Source: Bacteroidia bacterium (GTDB taxonomy: Bacteria > Bacteroidota > Bacteroidia > CAIKAF01). From it: a stretch of DNA of 64,000 nucleotides. A program made the translations under genes and the position numbers. Positions 51,893 to 60,597 of the stretch are shown piece by piece (position 1 is the first letter of the stretch; every line of letters starts with the position of its first letter). The notes beneath the pieces are model-generated. The model had not been told where the DNA came from. It saw nothing but the letters and a program-made list of their open reading frames with translations, and searched no databases. The DNA lies in the NCBI GenBank assembly GCA_030427255.1, contig JAUHWY010000002.1, positions 1 to 64,000 of the forward strand. The letters run 5' to 3'.

Positions 51893-53119
51893 ATGCTCAA
51901 TCTGCTCAAAACCTTTGAAAACAAGCCGCCGGAAATTGTATTCGAATGGCAAGATTCGGAAACCGAAGCCAAAGGTTGGGTGGTCATCAATTCCTTAAGG
52001 GGTGGAGCTGCCGGTGGAGGCACCCGCATGCGCAAAGGCCTAGACAGGCGAGAAGTGGAGTCCTTGGCCAAAACCATGGAAATAAAATTCAGCGTTTCAG
52101 GCCCTCCCATTGGTGGAGCCAAGTCGGGCATAGATTTTGACCCCAACGACCCCCGAAAAACCGATGTGCTTCGCCGTTGGTATAAAGCCGTAATGCCTCT
52201 ACTAAAAAGCTATTACGGCACCGGTGGTGATCTCAATGTCGACGAAATCCACGAAGTCATTCCCATCACCGAAGACTTGGGACTCTGGCACCCCCAAGAA
52301 GGCGTAGTTAATGGACATTTTATACCCCGCGAAAACGAAAAAATCCACAAAGTAGGTCAGCTCCGGTTTGGCGTTTCTAAAATTGTGGAGGATGTCCGGT
52401 ACACCCCAAACCCCATACGCAAATACGTGGTTGCCGACCTAATTACCGGTTACGGCGTGGCAGAATCCGTTAGGCATTTCTACAAGCTGTGGAACACCGA
52501 ACTGGAAGGTAAACGAGCCATTATTCAAGGTTGGGGCAATGTGGCCTCTGCGGCAGCTTACTATCTTGCCCAAAATGGGGTTCGTATTGTTGGTATTTTG
52601 GATCGAGAAGGGGGCATTATGCGTCCGGAAGGCATTTCTTTTAACGAGGTAAGGCAGCTTTTCCTCGACAAAAAGAGCAACAAATTGGTGGCCCAAGACC
52701 TACAACCCTTCGACGAAGTCAACGCGGCCATTTGGGATATGGATGCCGAAATCTTTATTCCGGCTGCCGCCTCAAGATTGGTTACCCGCGACCAATGCGA
52801 GCGCATGATGGCCAAAGGCTTGGAAGTTATTAGCGCCGGAGCCAATGTGCCTTTTGCCGATTCCGAAATCTTTTTTGGCCCAATTGCCGAATATGTCGAC
52901 AATAAAGTAGCCGTTATTCCTGACTTTATTGCCAATTGCGGTATGGCTCGTGTCTTTGCTTTCCTTATGGAGGAAAATCCGGACATTAGCGATTCCGGTA
53001 TCTTTAAAGACGTTAGTGCCACCATCGAAAAAGCACTTGAGGCAGTACGCCAGCGGCAGGCCGAACCCAATAAAATTGCTCAAACGGCCTTTACTATTGC
53101 CTTAGATCAATTGGTATAA
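51893..53119 (+). CDS. Glu/Leu/Phe/Val dehydrogenase family enzyme
   Basis: 408 residues from ATG 51893. The N-terminal substrate domain shows RGGAAGGGTRMRKGLDRREVESLAKTMEIKF near 40-70 (substrate and catalytic Lys region in KFSVSGPPIGGAKSGI), and the NAD domain shows IIQGWGNVASAAAYYLAQNG near 213-232. Oxidatively deaminates an amino acid or reductively aminates a 2-oxo acid. Which substrate (Glu, Leu or other) cannot be decided by eye. Confidence 0.93.
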   Translation: MLNLLKTFENKPPEIVFEWQDSETEAKGWVVINSLRGGAAGGGTRMRKGLDRREVESLAKTMEIKFSVSGPPIGGAKSGIDFDPNDPRKTDVLRRWYKAVMPLLKSYYGTGGDLNVDEIHEVIPITEDLGLWHPQEGVVNGHFIPRENEKIHKVGQLRFGVSKIVEDVRYTPNPIRKYVVADLITGYGVAESVRHFYKLWNTELEGKRAIIQGWGNVASAAAYYLAQNGVRIVGILDREGGIMRPEGISFNEVRQLFLDKKSNKLVAQDLQPFDEVNAAIWDMDAEIFIPAAASRLVTRDQCERMMAKGLEVISAGANVPFADSEIFFGPIAEYVDNKVAVIPDFIANCGMARVFAFLMEENPDISDSGIFKDVSATIEKALEAVRQRQAEPNKIAQTAFTIALDQLV

Positions 53120-53156
53120 TGCAATAAATTTGGGATTAACCTAGTTATACAAACTC

Positions 53157-53864
53157 ATGAGCCTACTTCTTCAAATTGTGCAAACCGGCGGCGATACCGC
53201 CCAAGCTGGGGAGGCCATGCCCGCCCTTGCCGACGCCCCCGAAAAAACCCTTTCGGTATTGGAGCTCGCTCTCAAAGGCGGTTGGATCATGATTCCACTG
53301 CTGCTCATGAGCGTGATTGCCGTGTATATTTTTGTGGAGCGCCTGCTTACTATCCGAAAAGCAGGTAAAGAGGATGCCAATTTTATGAACAACATCCGCG
53401 ATTGCATTACCACAGGACGCATTGAGGCAGCACAAAGCCTTTGCAGAAACACCAACTCCCCGGTTGCCCGCATGCTTGAAAAAGGAATTAGCCGCATCGG
53501 TCGCCCCTTGCAAGACATTTCTGCTTCCATCGAAAATACCGGCAAATTGGAGGTGTATCGACTGGAAAAAAGCGTGGCCTTAATTGCTACTATCGCCGGA
53601 GCGGCTCCTATGCTTGGTTTCCTTGGAACCGTAATTGGAATGATTAAAGCCTTTTTTAATATGGCCAACTCCGATCAAGGAGTCGTTATTTCTGCCTTAG
53701 CCGGAGGAATTTACGAGGCTATGGTCACCACCGTGGCCGGACTTATTGTGGGTATCATTGCCTTTATTTGCTACAATATTGTGGTGGCAAGCATCGAAAA
53801 GGTGATTTATAAAATGGAGGCCCGTTCCATAGAATTCCTCGATCTGCTAAACGAACCGGCATGA
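53157..53864 (+). CDS. exbB: MotA/TolQ/ExbB proton channel protein
   Basis: 235 residues. Three membrane helices: near 40-62 (GGWIMIPLLLMSVIAVYIFVERLL), about 140-165 (LIATIAGAAPMLGFLGTVIGMI) and 180-205 (ALAGGIYEAMVTTVAGLIVGIIAFICYN). Forms the stator of a proton-driven complex with ExbD that powers TonB at the outer membrane. Overlaps exbD by 4 nt. Confidence 0.95.
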   Translation: MSLLLQIVQTGGDTAQAGEAMPALADAPEKTLSVLELALKGGWIMIPLLLMSVIAVYIFVERLLTIRKAGKEDANFMNNIRDCITTGRIEAAQSLCRNTNSPVARMLEKGISRIGRPLQDISASIENTGKLEVYRLEKSVALIATIAGAAPMLGFLGTVIGMIKAFFNMANSDQGVVISALAGGIYEAMVTTVAGLIVGIIAFICYNIVVASIEKVIYKMEARSIEFLDLLNEPA

Positions 53865-54274
53865 GCTTGAGGAGCAGAAATAAAGTGCAAACCGAATTCA
53901 ACATGTCCTCCATGACGGACTTGGTGTTTCTGTTGCTTATTTTCTTTATGATTCTGTCTACCCTAATCACCAACAACAATGTAATGGACATTACCCTGCC
54001 CCAAAGCGCCTCCAATACCCGTCCTCAAGATAATTTTTCGGTGATTTCCCTGTCCGAAGATTTGGTATATGCTTTGGATGGAGAAGCCCTGCCAAAAGAG
54101 CAGCTTCTCCCGGCACTTCAAGCCAAACTTGGCGCACCAGGTCCTGAGGTGAAAGTACAATTGGCCGTAGACGAAAACGTAGCACATAAATACTTTGTGG
54201 AACTTGCCGATATTGTTTGGGTACAAGGGCAATACCGAATCACCCTCATGACCGCCCCCAAAAACCAACGATGA
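53861..54274 (+). CDS. exbD: ExbD/TolR family protein
   Basis: 137 residues: short cytosolic N terminus, one helix with the protonatable Asp in SSMTDLVFLLLIFFMILSTL (Asp near residue 20), and a periplasmic C-terminal domain. Second gene of an exbB-exbD-tonB operon, overlapping exbB by 4 nt and 30 bp upstream of the tonB-like gene. A single ExbD here, unlike loci with two. Confidence 0.95.
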   Translation: MSLRSRNKVQTEFNMSSMTDLVFLLLIFFMILSTLITNNNVMDITLPQSASNTRPQDNFSVISLSEDLVYALDGEALPKEQLLPALQAKLGAPGPEVKVQLAVDENVAHKYFVELADIVWVQGQYRITLMTAPKNQR

Positions 54275-54304
54275 ACTTTTTAAGTTCTGAAACGTAAACA
54301 AGGT

Positions 54305-55066
54305 ATGAGCCAGTCTTCCGAATATAAACTTCAGGGCTACGCGGCAGCCGCTTTGTACCTAGTCTTGCTGCTGCTTTTGTTGCTGTTCTTATCCCTCAAA
54401 GCCGAACGGATGGAACCCGACCAAGGCAGTATGGAAATGGCCTTAGGCTTTGACCAAACGGGTGGGGGAGAAGAAATTCCCATCAGCAATCCGCCTCCTT
54501 CCGGTGGGGGAGACCCTAGTCCTCAACCCGCCCTTGCCTCTGAGGCAGAATCCGACGTTTCTGCGCCCACAGAACAAAGCAATACAGCTCCTTCCAATCA
54601 ATCCGGTCCAAATAACCCCCAAAACAATGCCAACACCGAGGCAAGCAACGAGTGGAACGACATGTGGAACAACAGTTCCAATACCAGTTCGGGCCCAAAT
54701 ACCGGCCCCGGAAAGCAAGGTAGGCCGGATGGAAGACCCGGCGGAGCAGAAGGCGGTGGCGGCACAGGTAAAGGGTACCCGGGCACCGGCACATCCCTCG
54801 GAAACGGAGATGCATACTCTTTGCCTAAACCCCAAGTGCGCAGCAACGAAGACGGTAAAGTAGTTATTCAGGCCTGTGTAGATGCCCAAGGCAAGGTGAG
54901 CCGTATTTTGGATCCCAATTACAAAGGAAGCACCGCCATCGACCAAACCCTTAGGGATGCCGCGCTTCAATCTGCAAAAAAGGCTACTTTTCCTTCAGAC
55001 CCTCAGGCTCCCGATTGCCGCACCGCCATCATTACCTACACCTTTCGTAAGGGCTATGGGCCCTGA
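54305..55066 (+). CDS. TonB-like energy transducer
   Basis: 253 residues: one N-terminal helix (AAAALYLVLLLLLLLFLSL near 12-30), a long linker rich in Pro, Gly, Ser and Asn (about 45-170), and a C-terminal TonB-like domain (GKVVIQACVDAQGKVSRIL near 180-198, DAALQSAKKATFPSDPQAPDC near 220-240, TYTFRKG). It couples proton motive force from ExbB/D to TonB-dependent receptors, one of which is encoded at 60.6 kb. Confidence 0.88.
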   Translation: MSQSSEYKLQGYAAAALYLVLLLLLLLFLSLKAERMEPDQGSMEMALGFDQTGGGEEIPISNPPPSGGGDPSPQPALASEAESDVSAPTEQSNTAPSNQSGPNNPQNNANTEASNEWNDMWNNSSNTSSGPNTGPGKQGRPDGRPGGAEGGGGTGKGYPGTGTSLGNGDAYSLPKPQVRSNEDGKVVIQACVDAQGKVSRILDPNYKGSTAIDQTLRDAALQSAKKATFPSDPQAPDCRTAIITYTFRKGYGP

Positions 55067-55083
55067 AGACCGTTGCTTTTCGC

Positions 55084-55091
55084 TATCTTTG
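55084..55091 (+). promoter_or_regulatory. -7 box upstream of the 55.1-kb membrane gene
   Basis: TATCTTTG 13 nt before the ATG at 55105. Confidence 0.4.
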
Positions 55092-55104
55092 CGAAAACAA
55101 TTGT

Positions 55105-55545
55105 ATGTGGGTAGGTATTCAACATTTGCATGGCAGCTTTAGGTACGTCGTACTCTTATTGTTGGTGGCTGCTTTGGTTTTGGCTTTCCGAGGTCTGAGT
55201 GGCAAAAAAACCTTTACCGAAGGGCAACGCAAAGTCACTTTATGGGCCTTAATTGCTACCCACATTCAGCTGGTCTTGGGCTTGGTCTTGTATTTGGGCC
55301 AATGGGGAATGTACAGCTTAATGCTTAAAGACATGAGCAACCCGGAGGCAAGGTTCAAAGCCTTGGAACATCCGGTGGGTATGATTCTTGGCATTGTATG
55401 CATTACCTTAGGTTATTCACTATCCAAACGCGCCAGCACCGATAAAGGGAAGCATTTGCGGGTAGCCATTTGGATGGGCCTAGGATTGCTTATCGTATTT
55501 GCTCAAATCCCCTGGCCTTTTATGAAATCTTTCGGCACATGGTAA
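55105..55545 (+). CDS. Small four-helix membrane protein, cytochrome-b-like
   Basis: 146 residues with four hydrophobic segments and conserved-looking His residues in GIQHLHGSFRY near 4-14 and WALIATHIQLVLGLVLY near 45-61, plus LEHPVGMILGIV. The arrangement resembles small b-type cytochrome-like proteins found in Bacteroidota, but heme binding is inferred. Its stop overlaps the start of the following cytochrome c gene, supporting a redox role for both. Confidence 0.7.
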   Translation: MWVGIQHLHGSFRYVVLLLLVAALVLAFRGLSGKKTFTEGQRKVTLWALIATHIQLVLGLVLYLGQWGMYSLMLKDMSNPEARFKALEHPVGMILGIVCITLGYSLSKRASTDKGKHLRVAIWMGLGLLIVFAQIPWPFMKSFGTW

Positions 55546-55850
55546 TAAAGGCCTTGGCCTTACCCTTGTTGTGCTTGGTCTTGGCCTGCGGCAGTTCTTC
55601 TGCAAGGTCGGAAAAGGAGCAAGCCGGACAAAAGGCATTCGAAAAATACTGCGTGTCTTGCCACGGGGCCGATGGAAAAAAAGCCTTGGCAGGAGCCTCC
55701 GATTTATCCTTAAGCACACTCAACAGGCAAGAGGCCGACGATATTTTGCGCCATGGTCAGGGAAATATGCCTGCTTTTGGCGGTTTTTTGGACGATAGTA
55801 CCTTAGCAGAGCTAGTGAACTACTTGCAAGAGTTAAAAACACATGATTGA
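55539..55850 (+). CDS. Small cytochrome c lipoprotein
   Basis: 103 residues from ATG 55539. Lipoprotein signal (ALPLLCLVLACGSSS, lipobox LAC), then one heme-binding motif CVSCHGADGKK near 38-48 and the distal Met in GNMPAFGGFL near 75-84. A single-heme class I cytochrome, anchored at the membrane on the periplasmic side, likely partnering the preceding membrane protein. Confidence 0.9.
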   Translation: MVIKALALPLLCLVLACGSSSARSEKEQAGQKAFEKYCVSCHGADGKKALAGASDLSLSTLNRQEADDILRHGQGNMPAFGGFLDDSTLAELVNYLQELKTHD

Positions 55851-57054
55851 AACCCAGGCACGAATCAAACAACACGAAAGGGCTGTTTTAGTGGGCTTGG
55901 TGCATAAGCAACAAAGCGAAGAGCAGTTGGACGAATATATGGCCGAACTAAGCTTTTTGGTAGAAACGGCCGGTGCACAAACCCTCAAACGGTTCCGTCA
56001 AAAACTCGACAAACCTCATCCGGCTACCTTTATTGGTCCGGGAAAACTAGAGGAAGTAAAAGCTTATGTAGAAGCTAAGGAAGCCGATATGGTAGTGTTT
56101 GACGATGAACTGAGCCCCTCTCAGCTCAAGAACATCGAAAAATTCTTTAATCCCAAAGAGTTTGATAAAAATGTAAAGGTGCTTGACCGCACCAACCTTA
56201 TTCTGGACATTTTTGCGCAAAGAGCCCGAACTTCGCATGCCCGTACTCAAGTAGAATTGGCCCAATACCAATATTTGCTGCCTAGATTGACCCGCATGTG
56301 GACGCACTTGGAACGCCAAAAAGGAGGTATTGGTTTAAGAGGACCCGGGGAAACCGAAATAGAAACCGACCGCCGAATCATACGCGATAAAATTTCGCTG
56401 CTAAAGAAAAAGCTGGAGCAAATCGATAAGCAAATGGCTACCCAGCGCAAAAATAGAGGCGAACTCATTCGGGTAGCTTTGGTGGGCTACACCAATGTGG
56501 GTAAAAGTACCCTTATGAACTTGCTGGCTAAGTCCGAAGTCTTTGCCGAAAATAAACTGTTTGCCACCTTAGATACTACGGTCCGTAAGGTGGTCATCGA
56601 TAACCTGCCCTTTTTGCTTTCGGACACCGTTGGTTTTATTCGAAAACTTCCAACTCAATTGGTAGAGTCTTTCAAATCTACCCTCGACGAATTGAGAGAG
56701 TCCGATTTGCTGGTGCATGTGGTCGATGTATCCCACCCCAATTTTGAAGCCCACATTCAGGTGGTGAACCGAACCTTAAACGAAGTTGGAGCCGGAGAAA
56801 AGCCCGTACTTATGATTTTTAACAAAATCGATGCTTTTCAAGTGGAGGAACACGACCCCTTTGATTTAGAAGCCGGACCTCCACCTCCGGATTTAGAGAC
56901 GCTTAAGCGCTCTTGGATGGCCAAGGAACAAGGAAGTTGCTTGTTTATTTCGGCCACCGAAAAACTACATATAGACGAACTGCGCAGCCGGCTTTACGAA
57001 ACCGTTGCTGATTTGCACAAACGCAGGTACCCCTACAATAACTTTTTGTACTGA
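55843..57054 (+). CDS. hflX: GTPase HflX
   Basis: 403 residues. N-terminal HflX domain (HPATFIGPGKLEEV near 53-66 and ELSPSQLKNIEKF), central glycine-rich GGIGLRGPGETEIETDRR near 161-178, and G domain with GYTNVGKST near 215-223, DTVGFIRKLP near 264-273 and NKID near 327-330. It splits ribosomes in stress. Overlaps the cytochrome gene by 8 nt and the following methyltransferase gene by 1 nt. Confidence 0.97.
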   Translation: MIETQARIKQHERAVLVGLVHKQQSEEQLDEYMAELSFLVETAGAQTLKRFRQKLDKPHPATFIGPGKLEEVKAYVEAKEADMVVFDDELSPSQLKNIEKFFNPKEFDKNVKVLDRTNLILDIFAQRARTSHARTQVELAQYQYLLPRLTRMWTHLERQKGGIGLRGPGETEIETDRRIIRDKISLLKKKLEQIDKQMATQRKNRGELIRVALVGYTNVGKSTLMNLLAKSEVFAENKLFATLDTTVRKVVIDNLPFLLSDTVGFIRKLPTQLVESFKSTLDELRESDLLVHVVDVSHPNFEAHIQVVNRTLNEVGAGEKPVLMIFNKIDAFQVEEHDPFDLEAGPPPPDLETLKRSWMAKEQGSCLFISATEKLHIDELRSRLYETVADLHKRRYPYNNFLY

Positions 57055-58238
57055 TGCTACGACCTGCTCATTTATTTGCCATTCACGAAGTAATGGTACG
57101 CGTGTTTGACGAAGGAAGACAAGCCGACCGAGCGGTGGAACGCGTGCTCAAAAGCAATAAGAATTACGGAAGTAAAGACCGCGCTGCCATAGCTTTTCAC
57201 AGCTATGAATTGGTCCGTTGGTGGAGGTGGGTCAATTATTTGGCCATGCTCAAAGACAATGCCGGCACTTTGTTTGAAACCGGAAAGCGCATTACCGCCT
57301 ATGCCCATTGGAAGGAAATGGACCCTCCTACGCTCAAAGAGTGCAAACAGCCCGGTTTGGAACAAGTGCTCCAACGGGTCGGAAAATCAGGGGTTTCTCC
57401 TGCCGTGTGGCATTCCATTCCTGACTGGATTCAATCCTTGGGCGAAAAAGCCTATGGAGAGGATTGGGATGGACTAATGGAAGCCTTAAATCAACCGGCG
57501 CCCCTGCACCTTAGAGTGAATCGCTTAAAAATGCCTCAAGGGTTTCCCGAGGAGTTCGAAGAAATGGAACTTTTTGGGCCGGATGCTCCCGATGCGTTTA
57601 TGTTGCCTGCCGGTACCCCGCTTTTTAAACATCCGCTTTACCAAGAAGGCGTAATAGAAGTGCAAGATGCAGGTTCGCAATCCATTGCCCCATTTTTGCA
57701 AGCCGAACCCGGCATGCGTGTAATCGATGCATGTGCCGGTGCCGGAGGAAAAACCTTGCATTTGGCAGCTTTAATGGAGAATAAAGGGAGAATAATTTCC
57801 ATGGATATTTTCCCGAAAAAGCTGGAGGAGCTTAAACGGCGGTCTAGAAGAGCCGGGGTGAGTAATGTAGAGCCTAGGCTTATTGAATCCGGCAAGACCC
57901 TCAAAAAATTAAAACAAAGCGCCGATCGCTTGTTGCTCGACGTGCCTTGCACCGGTATGGGGGTTTGGCGGCGCAACCCCGATGGGCGATGGAAACTTCG
58001 GCCTGACTTTAAAGACCAAGTGCAGGCAAAGCAAGCCGAGATTTTGCAGCACTACGCCAACATGTGCAAAGTAGGCGGCAAAATGGTTTATGCTACGTGC
58101 TCCATCTGGCCGGAGGAAAACGAACAGCAAGTCGAACGGTTTTTGGCCGCTAACCCTCAATGGAAATTGGAGGATCAAAAGACCTTATTGCCCGGCAAAA
58201 CCGATGGCTTTTACATGGCAAGATTGGTGCGTCAGTAA
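57054..58238 (+). CDS. RsmB/NOP2-type 16S rRNA m5C methyltransferase
   Basis: 394 residues. An N-terminal NusB-like helical part (HEVMVRVFDEGRQADRAVERVLKSNK near 8-33), then the methyltransferase core: VIDACAGAGGKTLHLAAL near 223-240 (SAM site), LDVPCTGMGVWRRNPD near 295-310 (catalytic Cys) and YATCSIWPEENEQQVERF near 346-363 (second Cys). Length is shorter than E. coli RsmB (429). It converges with and overlaps the polyprenyl synthase gene by 7 bp. Confidence 0.92.
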   Translation: MLRPAHLFAIHEVMVRVFDEGRQADRAVERVLKSNKNYGSKDRAAIAFHSYELVRWWRWVNYLAMLKDNAGTLFETGKRITAYAHWKEMDPPTLKECKQPGLEQVLQRVGKSGVSPAVWHSIPDWIQSLGEKAYGEDWDGLMEALNQPAPLHLRVNRLKMPQGFPEEFEEMELFGPDAPDAFMLPAGTPLFKHPLYQEGVIEVQDAGSQSIAPFLQAEPGMRVIDACAGAGGKTLHLAALMENKGRIISMDIFPKKLEELKRRSRRAGVSNVEPRLIESGKTLKKLKQSADRLLLDVPCTGMGVWRRNPDGRWKLRPDFKDQVQAKQAEILQHYANMCKVGGKMVYATCSIWPEENEQQVERFLAANPQWKLEDQKTLLPGKTDGFYMARLVRQ

Positions 58239-59209
58239 TTGCGGTCAACCAAATAGTCGGCAAAGGCCTTAAAAAAATCGTTTCCTTCCTTAGAAAGCCT
58301 AGCCTCGTCTAAAGCTTCCATTGCTTTTTCTTTCCAACGGCCGGCCAATTCCAGGGCTTTTTGGTCAAGCGCATGTTTTCGGAATAGGGCTAAAGTGGCC
58401 TGTACCCGTTCCTGATCCGGAAGCCCGTCTAATGCCTGCATGGCCTCTTGGTCATGTTCCATGGCTTGAATCCACAACCACGTTTTTTTACGGGCCAAAA
58501 TATCGCCGCCGGTTTGCTTTCCAACCTCTTGAATGGCGCCAAATGCATCGAGCCAATCGTCTTTAATTTGAAAAGCAATGCCTAAATCAACGCCAAAACG
58601 ATACAGTGCTTGTGCCGTTTGGGATGTGGCGCCCCCCGAAAGCGCACCGGCTTCTAGCGAAAAGCCAAGCAGTACCGCTGTTTTAAGGCGAATCATGTGT
58701 TCGTATTCCGGGGTGCTTACGGACTTTCTTTGCTCAAAATCCATGTCGAGTTGCTGACCTTCGCACACTTCGGCTGCGGTGGTATTGAAGCGGTGAAGCA
58801 GCATGGGAATGGCGTGGTTTGGAGCATTCTCCAAGGCCTGCCATGCTTGCACCAACATGCGGTCGCCGCTAAGAATCCCTGAGGCCAAGCCGAATTTAAT
58901 GTGTAAGGTTTCTTGCCCTCGCCTTAGGGGTGCTTCGTCCATAATATCGTCGTGCACCAAGGAGAAATTGTGGAACAGTTCAATGGCCAATGCCGCAGGG
59001 AGGGCTTCCTTGGCCTTTTGGCTGCAAAAATGCCCGGAGGCCATGCAGAGCAAAGGCCTTAAGCGTTTTCCGCCCAAATGCATAAAATACTGAATAGGAC
59101 CATAAAGCCGGGCAGGCTCTTTAGATTGGTTCAAAAATTGTTCTAATGCTTGGTTGAATTGCTTTTGCCAGTCGGCCAAAAGGGCTTGATGTTGGGACGA
59201 AGAAAACAT
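58232..59209 (-). CDS. Polyprenyl synthetase (trans-isoprenyl diphosphate synthase)
   Basis: 325 residues. First Asp-rich motif HDDIMDEAPLRRGQ near 89-102, second KDDWLDAFG near 217-225, and GGKRLRPLL near 49-57. Condenses isopentenyl diphosphate with allylic diphosphates; chain length (C15, C20 or longer) cannot be read from the sequence by eye. A TATCTTTA box (minus 59220-59213) ends 3 nt before the ATG. Confidence 0.95.
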   Translation of the reverse strand: MFSSSQHQALLADWQKQFNQALEQFLNQSKEPARLYGPIQYFMHLGGKRLRPLLCMASGHFCSQKAKEALPAALAIELFHNFSLVHDDIMDEAPLRRGQETLHIKFGLASGILSGDRMLVQAWQALENAPNHAIPMLLHRFNTTAAEVCEGQQLDMDFEQRKSVSTPEYEHMIRLKTAVLLGFSLEAGALSGGATSQTAQALYRFGVDLGIAFQIKDDWLDAFGAIQEVGKQTGGDILARKKTWLWIQAMEHDQEAMQALDGLPDQERVQATLALFRKHALDQKALELAGRWKEKAMEALDEARLSKEGNDFFKAFADYLVDRNY

Positions 59210-59214
59210 GCGTA

Positions 59215-59430
59215 AAGATAGTCAGCCGGGCGGAAGAGAGAGGGACCTGCTCCGGCTTAATGAATCCTTTTTTGGAAGAGGATGGGCCAGGGACAGCAGC
59301 GGCAGCCCGCACAAGGCAAGCTTAGTGAGCCTTAGCCGGCGGAGGCGACCACAGGAAGCCCACGCAGGGCTTAGGCTCTCTTGGCTTGCCTTGGAGGACT
59401 ATAGCGAATGGCCCGTATGGCCCCCAAATC
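59215..59430. repeat. GC-rich structured repeat, copy F
   Basis: Between the polyprenyl synthase gene and the lamin-tail gene. Arms CAAGGCAAGCTTAGTGAGCC (about 59311-59330) and GGCTCTCTTGGCTTGCCTTG (about 59376-59395) form the main stem with a few mismatches. The loop carries GCGGAGGCGACCACAGGAAGCCCACGC, matching the GGAGGCG...AAAGCCCACGCAC loop of copy D. Confidence 0.75.
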
Positions 59431-59518
59431 AAACCAATTGGTAACATTGTTCATGTAAGATTTTTCCTCATTTAATAAAAAAGTAACCCAAGGCTTGTGG
59501 TGCGGGCACTTCTTTCCT

Positions 59519-59526
59519 TACCTTTG
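59519..59526 (+). promoter_or_regulatory. -7 box upstream of the lamin-tail gene
   Basis: TACCTTTG 27 nt before the ATG at 59554, with a possible TTGTG at about -33 (59495-59499). Confidence 0.45.
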
Positions 59527-59553
59527 ATGCCTGTAGAATCAAGCAAAACTACT

Positions 59554-60585
59554 ATGCGTAAACTGTTTACAATCTGTTCGATGACTGTTTTAAGTGCGGG
59601 TTTGACCGCTCAAAACTGCGCCGATGTATTTATTTCTGAATACGTGGAAGGTTCGGGCAACAACAAGGCTATCGAGTTGTACAATCCAACCAACGATGCC
59701 ATTGACCTTGGGAGTTACCGTTTTATTCGTTTCGACAATGGGTCCGATTTCGGCAGTGAGCTGGTAACACCGGACAAGGTGCTGAGTTTCCCCGCAGGAT
59801 TTACCGTGGCGGCTAAAGACGTAGTGGTGTTTGCTTTGAACTTGACAAACCCCGCCGGTACTGGTCAAGACCAGCCCATTGATCCTGCTTTGCAGGCCAA
59901 AACTGACACCTTGTTTTGTGCCGGTTGTAATCCGCAAACGGCAGATTGCCGGGCCATGTGCTTCAATGGAGACGATGCCCTGTGTTTGCAAAAAACCACC
60001 GATGGGGGCACCACTTGGCAGAATGTAGACATTTTTGCTTCGGTAGGCGAACGTCCTTCCAACAATCAGGGGTCATTTAGTCCCACCGCCGGTTGGACGT
60101 CCATTGCTCCCTACAGCTCCATGCCCGTGAATTACGATTCTAATGTAGATGGCCCCTATTTTTTACAATACTGGACACAAAACCAAACCTTGGTGCGCAA
60201 GCCATCGGTTACCCAAGGGGTTACCGTGAATCCGGCACCTCAAACCTTTAACCCTTCGGTTGAATGGGATTCCATTCCTGAAGACACCTTCGATAGTTTG
60301 GGTACACATACCTGCGATTGCAACACACTCAGTTTGGCAGATGCCCCTGAGGCTTATACCCAAATGGCCCCAAACCCGGCTAAGGATATGGTAAATCTGC
60401 GTTCGGAAATGCCCTTGGTAGGTTTGCGTTTGCGCAGCCTGAATGGGGCGTTGATTCGTGAATTGAGCCTCAATCAGGTAACAGAGCTAAGCTTTTCTGT
60501 GGCCGATTTGGCAAGTGGTGCGTATGTGGTGGAATTGGAATGGGCCAATGGTAAAATTGCAGCCAAAAAACTGCTGCGCCAGTAA
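59554..60585 (+). CDS. Lamin-tail-domain protein with type IX sorting domain
   Basis: 343 residues from ATG 59554 (MRKLFTICSMTVLSAGLTAQ signal peptide). Lamin tail domain at residues about 22-140: DVFISEYVEGSGNNKAIELYNPTNDAIDLGSYRFIRF. It ends with a sorting domain (LVGLRLRSLNGALIRELSL, DLASGAYVVELEW). Secreted nucleases and adhesins of the phylum often carry this layout; here no nuclease domain is visible. First of four + strand genes for envelope proteins. Confidence 0.9.
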   Translation: MRKLFTICSMTVLSAGLTAQNCADVFISEYVEGSGNNKAIELYNPTNDAIDLGSYRFIRFDNGSDFGSELVTPDKVLSFPAGFTVAAKDVVVFALNLTNPAGTGQDQPIDPALQAKTDTLFCAGCNPQTADCRAMCFNGDDALCLQKTTDGGTTWQNVDIFASVGERPSNNQGSFSPTAGWTSIAPYSSMPVNYDSNVDGPYFLQYWTQNQTLVRKPSVTQGVTVNPAPQTFNPSVEWDSIPEDTFDSLGTHTCDCNTLSLADAPEAYTQMAPNPAKDMVNLRSEMPLVGLRLRSLNGALIRELSLNQVTELSFSVADLASGAYVVELEWANGKIAAKKLLRQ

Positions 60586-60597
60586 GTATCTAAGTAC

